From: Akanthomyces muscarius
Lineage: Eukaryota > Ascomycota > Sordariomycetes > Hypocreales > Cordycipitaceae
Direction: 5' to 3'
Length of the DNA stretch: 64,000 nucleotides
NCBI RefSeq assembly: GCF_028009165.1
Contig: NC_079241.1
Location: forward strand, 1,550,001 to 1,614,000
A model generated the notes under the pieces. It ran no database searches, was not told the origin of the DNA, and saw nothing but the letters and a program-made list of their open reading frames with translations. Every line of letters starts with the position of its first letter. Within the stretch, counting starts at the first letter, position 1. Of this stretch, positions 42,781-53,071 are shown piece by piece. The translations under genes were made by a program, and so were the position numbers.

Positions 42781-44304
42781 CTAGTCGTCCATTTCCATAC
42801 CAATCGACGACATTTTCAGCTCAATCTCCGACTTGAGCTGCTTGATCTGGCTCTCCAGACGCTGCCGCAGAATCTTGTTTTGCGTCTTTTCGAGGTCGGC
42901 CCGGCGGTGGTTGAGCTGCTTCTTGAGATCGTTGATGATGTCCTTGACGCCCTGCGCCTCGTCGCGTGCCGCGCGCTGGTCCTCGTCCAGATCCTCGTCG
43001 TCGTCGTCGTCATCATCGTCGTCGTCATCTTCGTCTGATTCCTCCGACATGTCCATCTCGATGGACTGGTGCACGGCGGGGGTGTTGGCTTGCGTCGTCA
43101 TCATGGGTGTGCCGACTTCCATGCCTGTCGCGGGCGTGTCCGCGACCAAATCATCCGCAAAGGCTGCCTCCAGGTCCGCTTCGAGGTCCAGATCGCCCTC
43201 CGCGCCGTCCTCGCCGTCTTCGGCGCCAAAGTAGCCCATGGAATCGTCGAGCTCGCCCTCGGCGTCTTCACCCTCGGCGTCCTCCTCCTCGCCCGCGGTG
43301 CCGGCGCCGTTCTCGCCAGCCTCGTCCACCCACTCCCACGCGGTGCGGTCCGCCATGCCATCCTCGGAGAGGAGCCGCTCGACCTCCTGCTCCTTGTCCT
43401 CAATCTCCTTGCGCGAGATGGTCTTGGCGAAGCGCCGGTTCACGCAGTCGTGCATCGGCGGCGTCAGCCCGTGCGGCCACTTGAAGTTGCCGTCAATCAT
43501 GCTCGGCAGCGGCGCCTTCTTGGCCTCGTCCTCGGTCTTGACGGGCTGGAACACGAGCAGCATCTGGCAGACGTCGGCCGACTTGAGAAAGGACTTCTTG
43601 TCCCACGTCTTCATCGACTCGGTAATGGTCGGCAGGTCCACCATGACGGCCGCAAACATCTGCCCCTTGACCGTCACCACCGCGCGGTGCGACTCCTCGT
43701 CAAAGAATTTCAGCGAAATGTTGGCCCCGCCCTGCTGCCGGCTCACGCCAATCTTGCCCGTCTCCATCATGGCGCGCACGTAGTCGCTGTGCTCGCCCGG
43801 CACCATGCGCATGACAAACTGCTCCTCAATCGCAGGGTCCAGCTCGCGATCGCTGGCCTCGGAATCGTACCCGTCACCCGGTGGGTGCACCGGCGGACGC
43901 CCGCGCGCTTTCAGCACCACTTGGGTATGGGCAGCGCCAGCCGCTGCTAGGGCCTTGGCCTGTCGAATCTTGATCTTTGTCGCGGGCGGCGCCGAGGCCG
44001 CGAGGGGCATATCGTCGTCGTCGTCATCGTCTCGCTGTCGCTTCTTGCTCTCTACGAGCTTCTGTGTGGGCTTCGGCTGTCTTCCGGCCTTGGTCTTGAC
44101 AGGTGTCGCCTGCTCGGCGCCGGGCGTGGCAGGTGTCGAGCCGCTGAGCTTGAGCTTCACTTTGCGCGAGCTGCCGCCTTCGCCAGGAGTCGCGGCCACG
44201 GCTGACGGCGGTGTGTCGGTGACAAAGGAGGCGGCTCGATTAACGTTGATCTTGAGGCGCGGTTTGGGAGGCCCCGCGGGTGTGCCTGGTCCCGCGTCGG
44301 CCAT
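42781..44304 (-). CDS. TAF7: TFIID subunit TAF7
   Basis: A single exon of 507 residues. After a Pro/Thr/Lys-rich N-terminus (PKPRLKINVNRAA, GSSRKVKLKLSG) comes the TAFII55 domain at about 150-310: ELDPAIEEQFVMRMVPGEH, ISLKFFDEESHRAVVTVKGQ, FAAVMVDLPTITESMKTWDK, SADVCQMLLVFQPV, WPHGLTPPMHDCVNRRF. Acidic segments follow (GEEEDAEGEDAEGEL and a near poly-Asp block about 420-445). A C-terminal coiled coil ends the protein (INDLKKQLNHRRADLEKTQ, LESQIKQLKSEIELKM). TAF7 sits in TFIID at core promoters and, in animals, restrains TAF1. The length is larger than animal TAF7 because of the low-complexity parts, as in other fungi. Confidence 0.94.
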   Translation of the reverse strand: MADAGPGTPAGPPKPRLKINVNRAASFVTDTPPSAVAATPGEGGSSRKVKLKLSGSTPATPGAEQATPVKTKAGRQPKPTQKLVESKKRQRDDDDDDDMPLAASAPPATKIKIRQAKALAAAGAAHTQVVLKARGRPPVHPPGDGYDSEASDRELDPAIEEQFVMRMVPGEHSDYVRAMMETGKIGVSRQQGGANISLKFFDEESHRAVVTVKGQMFAAVMVDLPTITESMKTWDKKSFLKSADVCQMLLVFQPVKTEDEAKKAPLPSMIDGNFKWPHGLTPPMHDCVNRRFAKTISRKEIEDKEQEVERLLSEDGMADRTAWEWVDEAGENGAGTAGEEEDAEGEDAEGELDDSMGYFGAEDGEDGAEGDLDLEADLEAAFADDLVADTPATGMEVGTPMMTTQANTPAVHQSIEMDMSEESDEDDDDDDDDDDDEDLDEDQRAARDEAQGVKDIINDLKKQLNHRRADLEKTQNKILRQRLESQIKQLKSEIELKMSSIGMEMDD

Positions 44305-44740
44305 TGTATATCCTGTTGAAAAAGGCTGGTGGTTGATGAAGGATGAAGAGTGGAAGCGTCGCGATCCAGCAGTAGATTAAGTGGGTCTCGATCAAGCTAT
44401 CGCGCCGACTTGCACGCACTTGGCCGAGCCACGAAATCATAAGAATCAAGCTGGCAGAAACTTGGAAAAAAGTTCAAAAATCCGATGCTTTTGATTCCAT
44501 CGAGATGTTTTGATCACGGGATGCGACCAATCGTTTAGAAATTCTTGTATTTTTTTATAGGTATGGCTGCGCCATGTTATAAATCAACATCATTCTATAT
44601 CCATTCAGGCTCTTTGGCCGACACTGGTTCTACCAGTTAAAAAGAAAATATGCATGCAATGCAACTATGTATATTTGTAAATGCCAAAACGCCATATAAT
44701 GCTCAACAGAAGGAAAAGTTAATGAATGCTAAAATCAAAG
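44305..44740. other. Intergenic region, TAF7 promoter / FUT8-like gene 3' UTR
   Basis: 436 bp between two minus-strand genes; AT-rich at 44530-44730, matching a 3' UTR. No gene seen. Confidence 0.45.
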
Positions 44741-46567
44741 TTAGAGGTCGAGGCCACGCCACTCATAGTTGCCGTCCACATTGATCCATGTGCCGGCCTC
44801 GATACTATCCCATCCCATCATGACTCCAAGAAGTCTGCACCCCATTGCACTCACTGCGCAGACCACCTGGTCACTAGCTCCGGAAAGCACGGCGAGGTCC
44901 ATCATATACGCGCGACCGAGAAGGCTGCGGAGTTTCAGAGTCTGCTGAGACGGTCTCAACCTGGACACCGCTCTACTTTCCGAGAGGTAAGGAGTCGCGG
45001 CTGGTGCGTTGGCAGAATTATCCTTGGACTCAGAGCCCAGGTGCCAGAAAACGGGGGCAAAGAAGCCGCCTTCCCAGCCAAAAGTGTCTTCGACGAAATG
45101 ATGCAGCACGTGGGGATTATTGCTTGCGTCCTCGATGTTATCCTTGGAAGCCAGCTGAATACGATCCTGTGCAGGGACAAGGCTGGACATTTCGTCCTCC
45201 TGATAAGTGTGAGGGTCGTCAGAGGCCAGCATGGTAATGGAGTGGCGGGAACCTTTGTAATGGGCGCCGACAGTCTCATTGTAATGCTCCTCAACAAGAC
45301 TCTGCACCTTGCTCAGATAAACCTCGGCAGGAATATACGTGTCCTTGTACTGGAACTCCAGCGGGTGTTTGTCACCATGGCGAATGTGTAGGCCAATGAT
45401 GGGGGCATCGGTAGACGATGTTGCACCAGCCTTGGCCTTGGCCTGCATTTCGTGGATGCGCTTCTCGGTATAAGCTCTGTCGGCTTTGTTCATCTTGAAC
45501 ATGTCCGAGTAGCCGGCTCTAGCTAGTTTGAAGAGTTGCCGAGTGTCGCTAGTTTTGTGGCCAGAATTGACTTTGGCCATCAATACAGGCAGAATCTCTT
45601 TGGCATTGGCATTAGAGATGGCCAGGTGCCTGGCCTCGGCTGGACAAGGTAAAATGTGGTGTCGCGGTGGTGGCTGGCAGTTGGGTACGGGAGGTGCTTG
45701 AAAGATGTCGAGGTATGAACCATAGGCCCATCGGGAGTCATCAACGAAAAATGCTTTTCCAAGTTCTTTGGCAATACCATACGAGGTCCACATCGACATG
45801 AGAGCGTGGCCAAGGCCAGCATTTGTGCTTTCGAGAACGTATGTCATGGAGTTCTGGCAGACGGGGAGATGATCAACATCTCCCTCAAGCCCAACAAGGC
45901 TGCCGCTGCGCGAGCGCTTGGAAGGCAAAATGTCGGAGGAGGGCAGCAGATGTGTCTTTTCTGCCTCGGCAACATCAACAAAGCGATTGAAGCCGTGGTT
46001 TTTCAAGGTTGCCTGACTGGCAGAGGAATCAGACTCCGATGTTTGGCGAACAGCAGCCTCGCGACAATGGCCCATCATTTCCGAATAGTCCTCCATTGAA
46101 AGAGGGAAGCGATAGTTTCTGGGGATCGAAACAGTCCACTTTGAGCGACCGCGGTTGTCGTCAATGACGATGGGCGTAGGAAAGTCGGGCAAATCGTCTT
46201 GGGCAACCATGTTGTATTCGTCCTCGAGGAGGGAGATTGAGCTCACATCTTTGCCGAATAAGCGCAGAAGAAAGTATCCAAGGCCCGATAGTAATATGAA
46301 GTAGAAGAGAAAGCGGACAATTCGCCTCGGATGACGGGAAAACGGGTTTGAGGAAGCTCGTTTGCGTCGAGGCAGCAGTGACGGCAGACTGGGCGAAGGG
46401 GGCGGAGACCAGAGAAGGCTGCTGAGAGGTAGTTGACTAGACGATGAGGACGCAGAGTCTTGGCCCTGGGCGCGTTCGTGAAGGTTGTAAGAGGCGGCTC
46501 GACGAAGGTTTATTCGCGGAGGAATGACCAGCAGTCGAGGGTCGGAGAGGTCGAGTTGTGGCGCCAT
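44741..46567 (-). CDS. FUT8-like (GT23-related) type II membrane glycosyltransferase
   Basis: A single exon of 608 residues from ATG 46567; in-frame codons upstream start only at TTG. A Ser/Pro-rich cytosolic tail with basic residues precedes one membrane anchor at about 82-104 (RRIVRFLFYFILLSGLGYFL). The luminal part has a fucosyltransferase-like donor motif at about 392-400 (GLHIRHGDK), preceded by MTYVLESTNAGLGHALMSMW and FFVDDSRWAYGSY, and followed by SITMLASDDPHTYQEDEM, GWEGGFFAPVFWHL, RSLLGRAYMMDLAVLSGASD and CRLLGVMMGWDSIE. This order matches alpha-1,6-fucosyltransferases and relatives: His-x-Arg-x-x-Asp-Lys, then Ser/Asp-Asp, then a D-L-x-x-L-S end. Donor and acceptor are not proven. 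Golgi localisation is likely. Confidence 0.78.
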   Translation of the reverse strand: MAPQLDLSDPRLLVIPPRINLRRAASYNLHERAQGQDSASSSSSQLPLSSLLWSPPPSPSLPSLLPRRKRASSNPFSRHPRRIVRFLFYFILLSGLGYFLLRLFGKDVSSISLLEDEYNMVAQDDLPDFPTPIVIDDNRGRSKWTVSIPRNYRFPLSMEDYSEMMGHCREAAVRQTSESDSSASQATLKNHGFNRFVDVAEAEKTHLLPSSDILPSKRSRSGSLVGLEGDVDHLPVCQNSMTYVLESTNAGLGHALMSMWTSYGIAKELGKAFFVDDSRWAYGSYLDIFQAPPVPNCQPPPRHHILPCPAEARHLAISNANAKEILPVLMAKVNSGHKTSDTRQLFKLARAGYSDMFKMNKADRAYTEKRIHEMQAKAKAGATSSTDAPIIGLHIRHGDKHPLEFQYKDTYIPAEVYLSKVQSLVEEHYNETVGAHYKGSRHSITMLASDDPHTYQEDEMSSLVPAQDRIQLASKDNIEDASNNPHVLHHFVEDTFGWEGGFFAPVFWHLGSESKDNSANAPAATPYLSESRAVSRLRPSQQTLKLRSLLGRAYMMDLAVLSGASDQVVCAVSAMGCRLLGVMMGWDSIEAGTWINVDGNYEWRGLDL

Positions 46568-49500
46568 GCTGAAATGTGTAAAGAAGACAAATGAGAGATG
46601 CACAAGGACGACCAACGACGCTATGGCGATTCCAAGAGCAGATGTTGCGTGGTCAAGGAACGTGCTGCAGAAAGGGCCAGCCAGAGGTGAAGTCAAGAAA
46701 AGGAATTCTAGCAATAAGAGGCGGCAGATGGGCTAACCACAATGTCCGACCAGCGGGAGCGTAGTAGCAGCAGCCAACGAACAAAGGAAGGAGGTGAGGA
46801 GTTTCGTGTCTTCTTTCGCCGTTGACGATCCTCTGTTGCAGATTGAGGAATATAGGCCAGGGTGCTTCTTAACAGACGTGGGGTTGAAACATTCGAGTAT
46901 ATAAGAGGTGTCTGCGGCCCGCGCCACCGTGTAGAATGAAAAAAAGTGCGTAATGGGAAAGAAAAAGATGTCTCCAAAGAAAGCGCCAGGTTGGTGACCC
47001 TTATTTTAATGTTGGTCCGTTTCGTCAAGGATTCTGTTTAATTGTTTCCCTCGAGGGTTCGCAAGGCGTTCATACCCCTGCTGTGCTGGGGTGATGAAAC
47101 TAGAGTCGGCCGGGGTCTGCACCAGTGAGCGACCGAGCTGGTGGGTGTCGGAGCGGCGCGGGGCTTTTCGAGAGATGCGGCCGAGGCGCTTGTGAAGATG
47201 ATGCACTTTTGTAGTTTCTGAAGAATGATCAAGCAGTCGAAGTTGAAGAAGAAGGAGAAGAAATGGAAAGGAAAAGAGAGAAGAAAAACAGGCAGCGATT
47301 GAGCCAGTCGAGCTGCAGGGAACAGAATGTTACGAGCTGGCGGCCCGTCAACCTGGGTGGCAAACAGAGAGGGCCACAAAAAAAAAAGAAGAAGGCAGGA
47401 CAAGGGACGAGGACAGACAGGCTGGTTCTTGTTCCACAAAGAAGAAAAATGGCCAACGCACCCCCTCACAAAAGAAAGAAGAATGGATGGAGTTGAAACA
47501 AAAGGGTGGACAATGATGAAATGGGAAAACATGCGCCGTGGATGGGAAAAGTACTGGCAGACATGTTTAAAACGGCCTGGCGTGCTGGCGTCGTCGGGCA
47601 AGCCAGATGCAGCGATCGGCGGCTAGACCGCCGACCCACCATCGGGTGGTGCAGCTGCGGACCAACTGCAAGAAAAGGCTTCTGCTGCCATGGTATTTTC
47701 CCTGCAAGCATCAGGGGCTCGCCCGGGCCAGGTCCAGAGTCCACTGTACCGAGCACAAATGACGTTGGGCCTGATTGTTTCGTGATTGTTTGCTGCATTG
47801 GCCCGGCATCTTGGCAAAACCCCATCCCAGCTTGGGTCGTTGCTGATACGAGAGGAGAGGCGGGACCTTTTTGTCTGCGTTGCGTGTACGTGTGGCTCGG
47901 ATGGTGTGGGTGGTCACCAAGCTTATGCAAGCTCGGCTGTCTTGCGATTCTTATTTTTTTTATTTTATTTTTCAACTTGGGATTTTCTTGTAGGGCGTCA
48001 GACGCAAAGTCAAACGACCCGCGTTTTTCATGCATGCTCAATGCTTAATAGCCCAGCATGGCCCAGGTGGCTTGCGCTCGCGTCGCAGAACAGAATCCCC
48101 CACTCACAATGGTTCCACTCTCAGGCGATTTTTGACCGACCGTGGACGTAAAGATGCTCCGAGATTTCTGTTTTTATTCTTACTCTATTTACTCTTTCAC
48201 GTGTTCTTCCTACAGGATCAAGTTTTGTGTTGATTGTATCGGCAGCATCCATTGATTATCAAGTGCCAAGTATCAAGTATTGCTTCCCTAGCCTCGTGTC
48301 GTGTATACCTCAAATAGACATACGACCGACCCACCTCGCACCAAATCCTACAGATACGATAACGATGGGTACATTACGCTTCGCCCATACTCTCCTCCAT
48401 CCTCCCGTTCCATGAACCCAAGAAACGCAGGCAACAGGCCCCGCGTCGAGGCGGTGCAGCGTCTAAATGGCTTCCCCGTCCAGCTTCTTCGGCGACCCCT
48501 GGCCCGACTAGCGGCGTTTCATCTTGTTCCTCCAGCGCAACCTGTGCGACCAATCATGCCCGTCGAGTCCATTACGAGCGGGAGGGCCAGCACTCTACAT
48601 ACATCGCGCTGCCTCACCTCTGTGCTTTTTCTGTCTCCACTGGTGCTTTGAATTTCTGACGTGGTACTGGTATTCTGCCGCTTCCTTCTTCTTCTTCTTC
48701 AGCAGCGCCTCCCTTGCCACTTCCCGCCCCTCCTTGAGCGGCCGAGAGCCTCGATTGGTGGAGCCACCACTGGCTGCCTCGACTCCGTACTCGAACCCGT
48801 CGTGCCATCGACACCATGTCGAAACCACCACACAACATAGCTTCCAGCCGACAGTGAAAAATTATTGTTCGATTCCAGGTACACACTGTGTGTCTGTTCA
48901 ACCATCAACTTGCATGCCGACATGTAACTTACTAGTATAACACCCTGTTGCCCAAACTCTGAAGCTGCCAGCAACTGCCAGCAAGCCGTGCCTGCTGCTG
49001 GGGCAGGCCTCCTTGCCAAACAAAGAAAGCACGCTCAAAGAGAGGCCTGAGCTGAACAAGTAGGTTTCCGCCGAGGGCTGAGAAAAAAATCAATGGAAAA
49101 GAAAAAAAAAAGGTGACGCGATGGGTCCAGAAGCAAGATCCGCTGCAGAGACGAAAGTAAAAAGGAGCAAGCCTCATGCAAGCCATACTTTGTTTAGAGA
49201 CCATCCGTGCGCACACCCAACGAAACATTCCTCAGCGGTTCAGCTTGCACAAGCCTGCAGCGCGGACCAGTACCTATAACCGGCCCGGGCAGGTTGTGCC
49301 TCTAATGCTACCTATGTGAGCATTCAAACGTCCAGGAGGCCATTGTAGCTGTTCTGCCCTCATGAAATTGTCAATTGCCGACTTGTAGTCGTATCCTTGT
49401 CATCACATCAGCCCCTTCGTCCCAGCACACCCGTCCGTGTACTGGTCCCATGACTGCTCTGTTTGATCTTCCGCACATCCACTCACATCGCCTGCCTTTC

Positions 49501-49982
49501 TAGGCAATCTCTCCAAACTCATATATAAAAAAATAAAACATGATACGCTTCATCTCATGTCTATCTCCGAAGCCTAGTAAAATCTACGGCAGCAAATGCC
49601 TCCACAACTTTGGAATGTTCAACATGACTGGGAAATGTATATCTTCTTTCTATACAACAAGTCGACTATTCTTACACCTTGCCACTGCTTCCAGCATGCC
49701 CGTATTGCCAACAATATAAAGAAGAAAAAACTCTCGACGTATAATTTGGGTATCCCGTAATCAAACGAATAAAAACATAATAGCAACCATTGTCCGTTTC
49801 CGCTAAAAGCAACCCCCCAAAAAACGTTCAAAGAATGGAAAGCAAAACAAAAATGCCGGGCCGCCATTGATGACCGGCGCATGAAACGCAACAAGAGAAA
49901 CCTTAAAAAAGAAAGACATAAAACACCCGTCTTGAGCCGCAATCTTGATCCTGAAATCGCTCGTATTCCATATACATGTTCC
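46568..49982. other. 3.4-kb gene-poor region upstream of the FUT8-like gene
   Basis: Between the FUT8-like start and the kinesin stop, both minus. It has purine-rich blocks at 47230-47480, a T-rich block at 47945-47975, microsatellite TTCTTC at 48684-48700, and AT-rich DNA at 49500-49980 that fits the kinesin 3' UTR. Frames up to 191 codons lack family signals or codon bias and were not called. Confidence 0.4.
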
Positions 49983-52900
49983 TCACAGAGCCTCGCCAAC
50001 ACCCTCACCTGCAGGTACCGTCGGCACTGCTTCAATAGGAGATGGTGTCTGGCGTAGAGGCTCCAGATGCTTTGCCGCTTCTTCCATGACATCCAGCTTC
50101 GCCCCGGGTGGCAGTCGCACGCTGCCTCGCACGCCTCTAACGATCTGGCCAGCTTCTACCCGGTCTTGGATCATCTCCTCGAGCATCTTGTTCATCTCAT
50201 CCACGCTCTTTGTCCGTCGGCCGTGCCCTTTGGTCGGTGTTTGGTCCGTGACAGGCCGTTCAACCTCGGGGTTCGAGAAGCGCACCTCGACAGTTGCATC
50301 AGCCGTATCGCGAGAGCGTGCTGCACTGCGCAGCGCTGCTAGCATACGATCCTTGTCGTCTAGTCTGGCTCGCAGATCCGCAATTTCGGCATCCTTGTCT
50401 CTGAGCACCGCCGACACACTGTGGTCCTCTCCCACCATGATGCCCTTGTTTGGCGCTGACAGGCCGACCGACGTTCTTGACGAGCTCGCACGCCGAGCTT
50501 GAAGCAGTCGCTTCTCCAGGGTCGCAATGTACCGGTTCTTGTCCGCCAAATCCGCCTGAAGTGCATGGTTTTGGGCCGTAAGCGACGCATTACCATCTCC
50601 AAACTCGCCCATGCCATCTTCTTCCGTCCCGGCCACTCCTTCGCCTTCGCCGCTCAGTCTTTGCCCTCCGCTTGAGCGTCTACCGATTGTTGAGGACGAG
50701 GTAACCGAAGTCGTCCTATCCAATAAAGACTCGCGGCCAGCAAGTGAGTCACGGCCTGCAAACGAATGCCCGCCAAGAGAGTCTCGGCTTGCGAAAGAAT
50801 CCCGACCGCCAAAAGATTCGCGTCCGCCACTTGGTGTCGTCATGGACGATCGCATGGATCCCGTCAGGGAGACTTGAGAAAATCTGGCATATTGGCTGAG
50901 CGAGCTGAGCGAGCCACTCGAGTTCACCCCAATCGATTTGGAGCTCAGAATAAGGCGGTTTAGATGGTCGATACGTTCTTTGAGCGCAGTGCGCGCGAGC
51001 TGCATCTCCAGCATCTGTTCCTCGCGTCTCTCTGCAGCCTCGAGCTCAAAGGCCTTCTCTTGTTCTTCGTCCCTGTCCTTTTCAGAGGTATCCTCATCTG
51101 TGGCGCTCTTCTTGTTTTTGGACTGTGAGTCCAACTGCTGTCGGAGTTCAACAATTTCCATGCGATAACGCTCCAGCAGCACTCGCGCACCACCTTCGCC
51201 GCCGGAACCAAGAGCCTCCTCAGCCTTCTTGGCATGACTGACGATGCTATTCTTGGCTCTGCTCGCAAACTTGAGCGTGTTGAGAGTTTCCGTTGTGTGG
51301 CTATTGGCGGCAGCTGCGCTATTGGCTGCTCCAATCTGGATGGTGCACAGAATACTGACCAACGAGTTGCCAGCGAGTGCGCCTTGCAGCAATCTCGTTA
51401 GCTTGGAGTCACGGTACGGCAGATGCTTTCCGTCTTTGTCACTGGCTTTGCCCTCCTTGTCCTTCCACTCGGAAAGCTTGGCAATAACAGTTCCCAGAGT
51501 AAGAAGACTTTTGTTGATATGTGCACCCTCCTGACGGCGCTCCTTGGTTTCAGCAGCTTTTTCTGAGCCTGCAAGATCGATCAGGCTCAGCGTCGAAACA
51601 CGAACGCCACCAGGGGGGATTCCGGAGCGCTTGTTGCCGTCATGAGCAGCACCGGGCAGACGCTGCCGGCTTTCGACAACGATCTGCACGACAGCGTGAC
51701 TGCGAGAACTGCGGGCGTTGAACTGCGTGCTAGCTGTTCGTCGTGCTTGATCACCTCGGGCAATGACTCTCAGCAGCTGCGTTGGGCTCTGCACAATTTC
51801 CTCCTTTAATGGCGTAGCGTAGACGCCGCGTTTGCTATCCTCCCGCAGCTTGATCTCCTCTTGTTGCGCGCCACCTACACCACCGCCAGTGGGCATGCTC
51901 AACAAGTCGTGAATCTTCTCATTATATATCTCCAAGTAACTCACCCGCAGGAGAAACTCGCGCGATGGAGTTTCGCGGATATAAGAGAAAATGTCGGTAA
52001 TGGCCAATGGAATAACACCCGGCTGTGTGGCGGTGCCCTGCATGGAAAATGTTTTACCTGTTCCGGTCATGCCGTAGGCAAATACAGTTCCGTGGTAGCC
52101 CTCCATGACGCGTCGTACAAGACGCTTGGCGATGTGGTCATATACTCGGGAGTTTTTATCATGAGTAGTAAATACATTGTCTGCAGGAGTCAGTTGTTGT
52201 GCTTTGCTGCCAGCCAAAATGGGCCATGCTTACCGTAAGTGTGGTCTCCTCCTTCTTTTCCTTTATATGAAATCAGAGACTTGCGTCCGTCCACCATCCA
52301 TTCTCCCTCTGGGTTCTGCTCCTTTCCGGAAGTATCAGGTCGCACACGCACGCTGACAACGACGTTGCCCTTGCCCTCAGACTTGGATGATCGCTTCTCA
52401 GAGTCTGCTGAGCTGGACGCAGAGGCACCGGCCTCGGGCTGGTGATTTTGAGTCTCCATCGGTTCGTCATATGTAGTGGCAGAAGTTGAATACGAGTCCT
52501 GCGCAGATGAGCTACGGCTCGGTGTCGGTGATCCTACACTAATGAGGCCGTCGGACATGCGTATGGATTTGCCTTCGCCGCTGCCGTTGAGCAGGCTAGG
52601 TGTGGTGGGCGCGTAGGGGCTCTGTGATACCAGTTCTTTCGGCAACTTCGACTTGCGAGAGGTGCGAGGCGTCTTTTCGCTGGCCAGAGGGCTGGGTGGA
52701 AGGCTGCTCGATCGCTGCTCTCCACGAGGAGGGTGAGGGAAAGAGTGGATGCTAACACTCTTCCTCAAAGTTTTGCCGGCGGCGTTCACTGGGGCGGGGA
52801 GTCCCTTTGGCTGGGGAAGCGCCGTTGTCGGAACTGGCGTAGGCGGATTCAGGTTCATTGACGGAGCGCGAAGGCTGCTGCGAGGCGTTGTGGGGTTGGT

Positions 52901-53071
52901 CGCGATGCCGGACGGTCGTGGAATTCCTGGAACAGGACTCGGAGACGGTGATGAAGGAGCAGCGAGCATGCCTCCTGTGCTTTTGCGGGTTTTCGAGACT
53001 GGCAAGGCTGGCAAGGCCATGTTTGGCGGCCCGTTTGACGGCCGCGAAGGGCGGGGCAAGGTGGTGGCCAT
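49983..53071 (-). CDS. Kinesin-7 family motor (KipA/Kip2-like)
   Basis: Two exons, 53071-52234 and 52180-49983 (53-nt intron), give 1011 residues. A disordered Ser/Pro-rich N-terminus of about 230 residues precedes the motor, which starts at NVVVSVRVRPDTS and has the P-loop GMTGTGKT at 316-323, NARSSRSH (switch I), SLIDLAGSEKAAE (switch II), HINKSLLTLGTVIAKL and LPYRDSKLTRLLQGALAGNS. The neck and stalk follow (LKFASRAKNSIVSHAKKAEE) with long charged coiled coils and a Ser-rich linker (tandem GGRDSFASRDS-type units about 690-730). The tail ends in a Pro-rich piece. N-terminal position of the motor and long N-terminal extension fit fungal Kip2/KipA, plus-end microtubule motors in polarity; the subfamily call is an inference. 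Confidence 0.92.
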
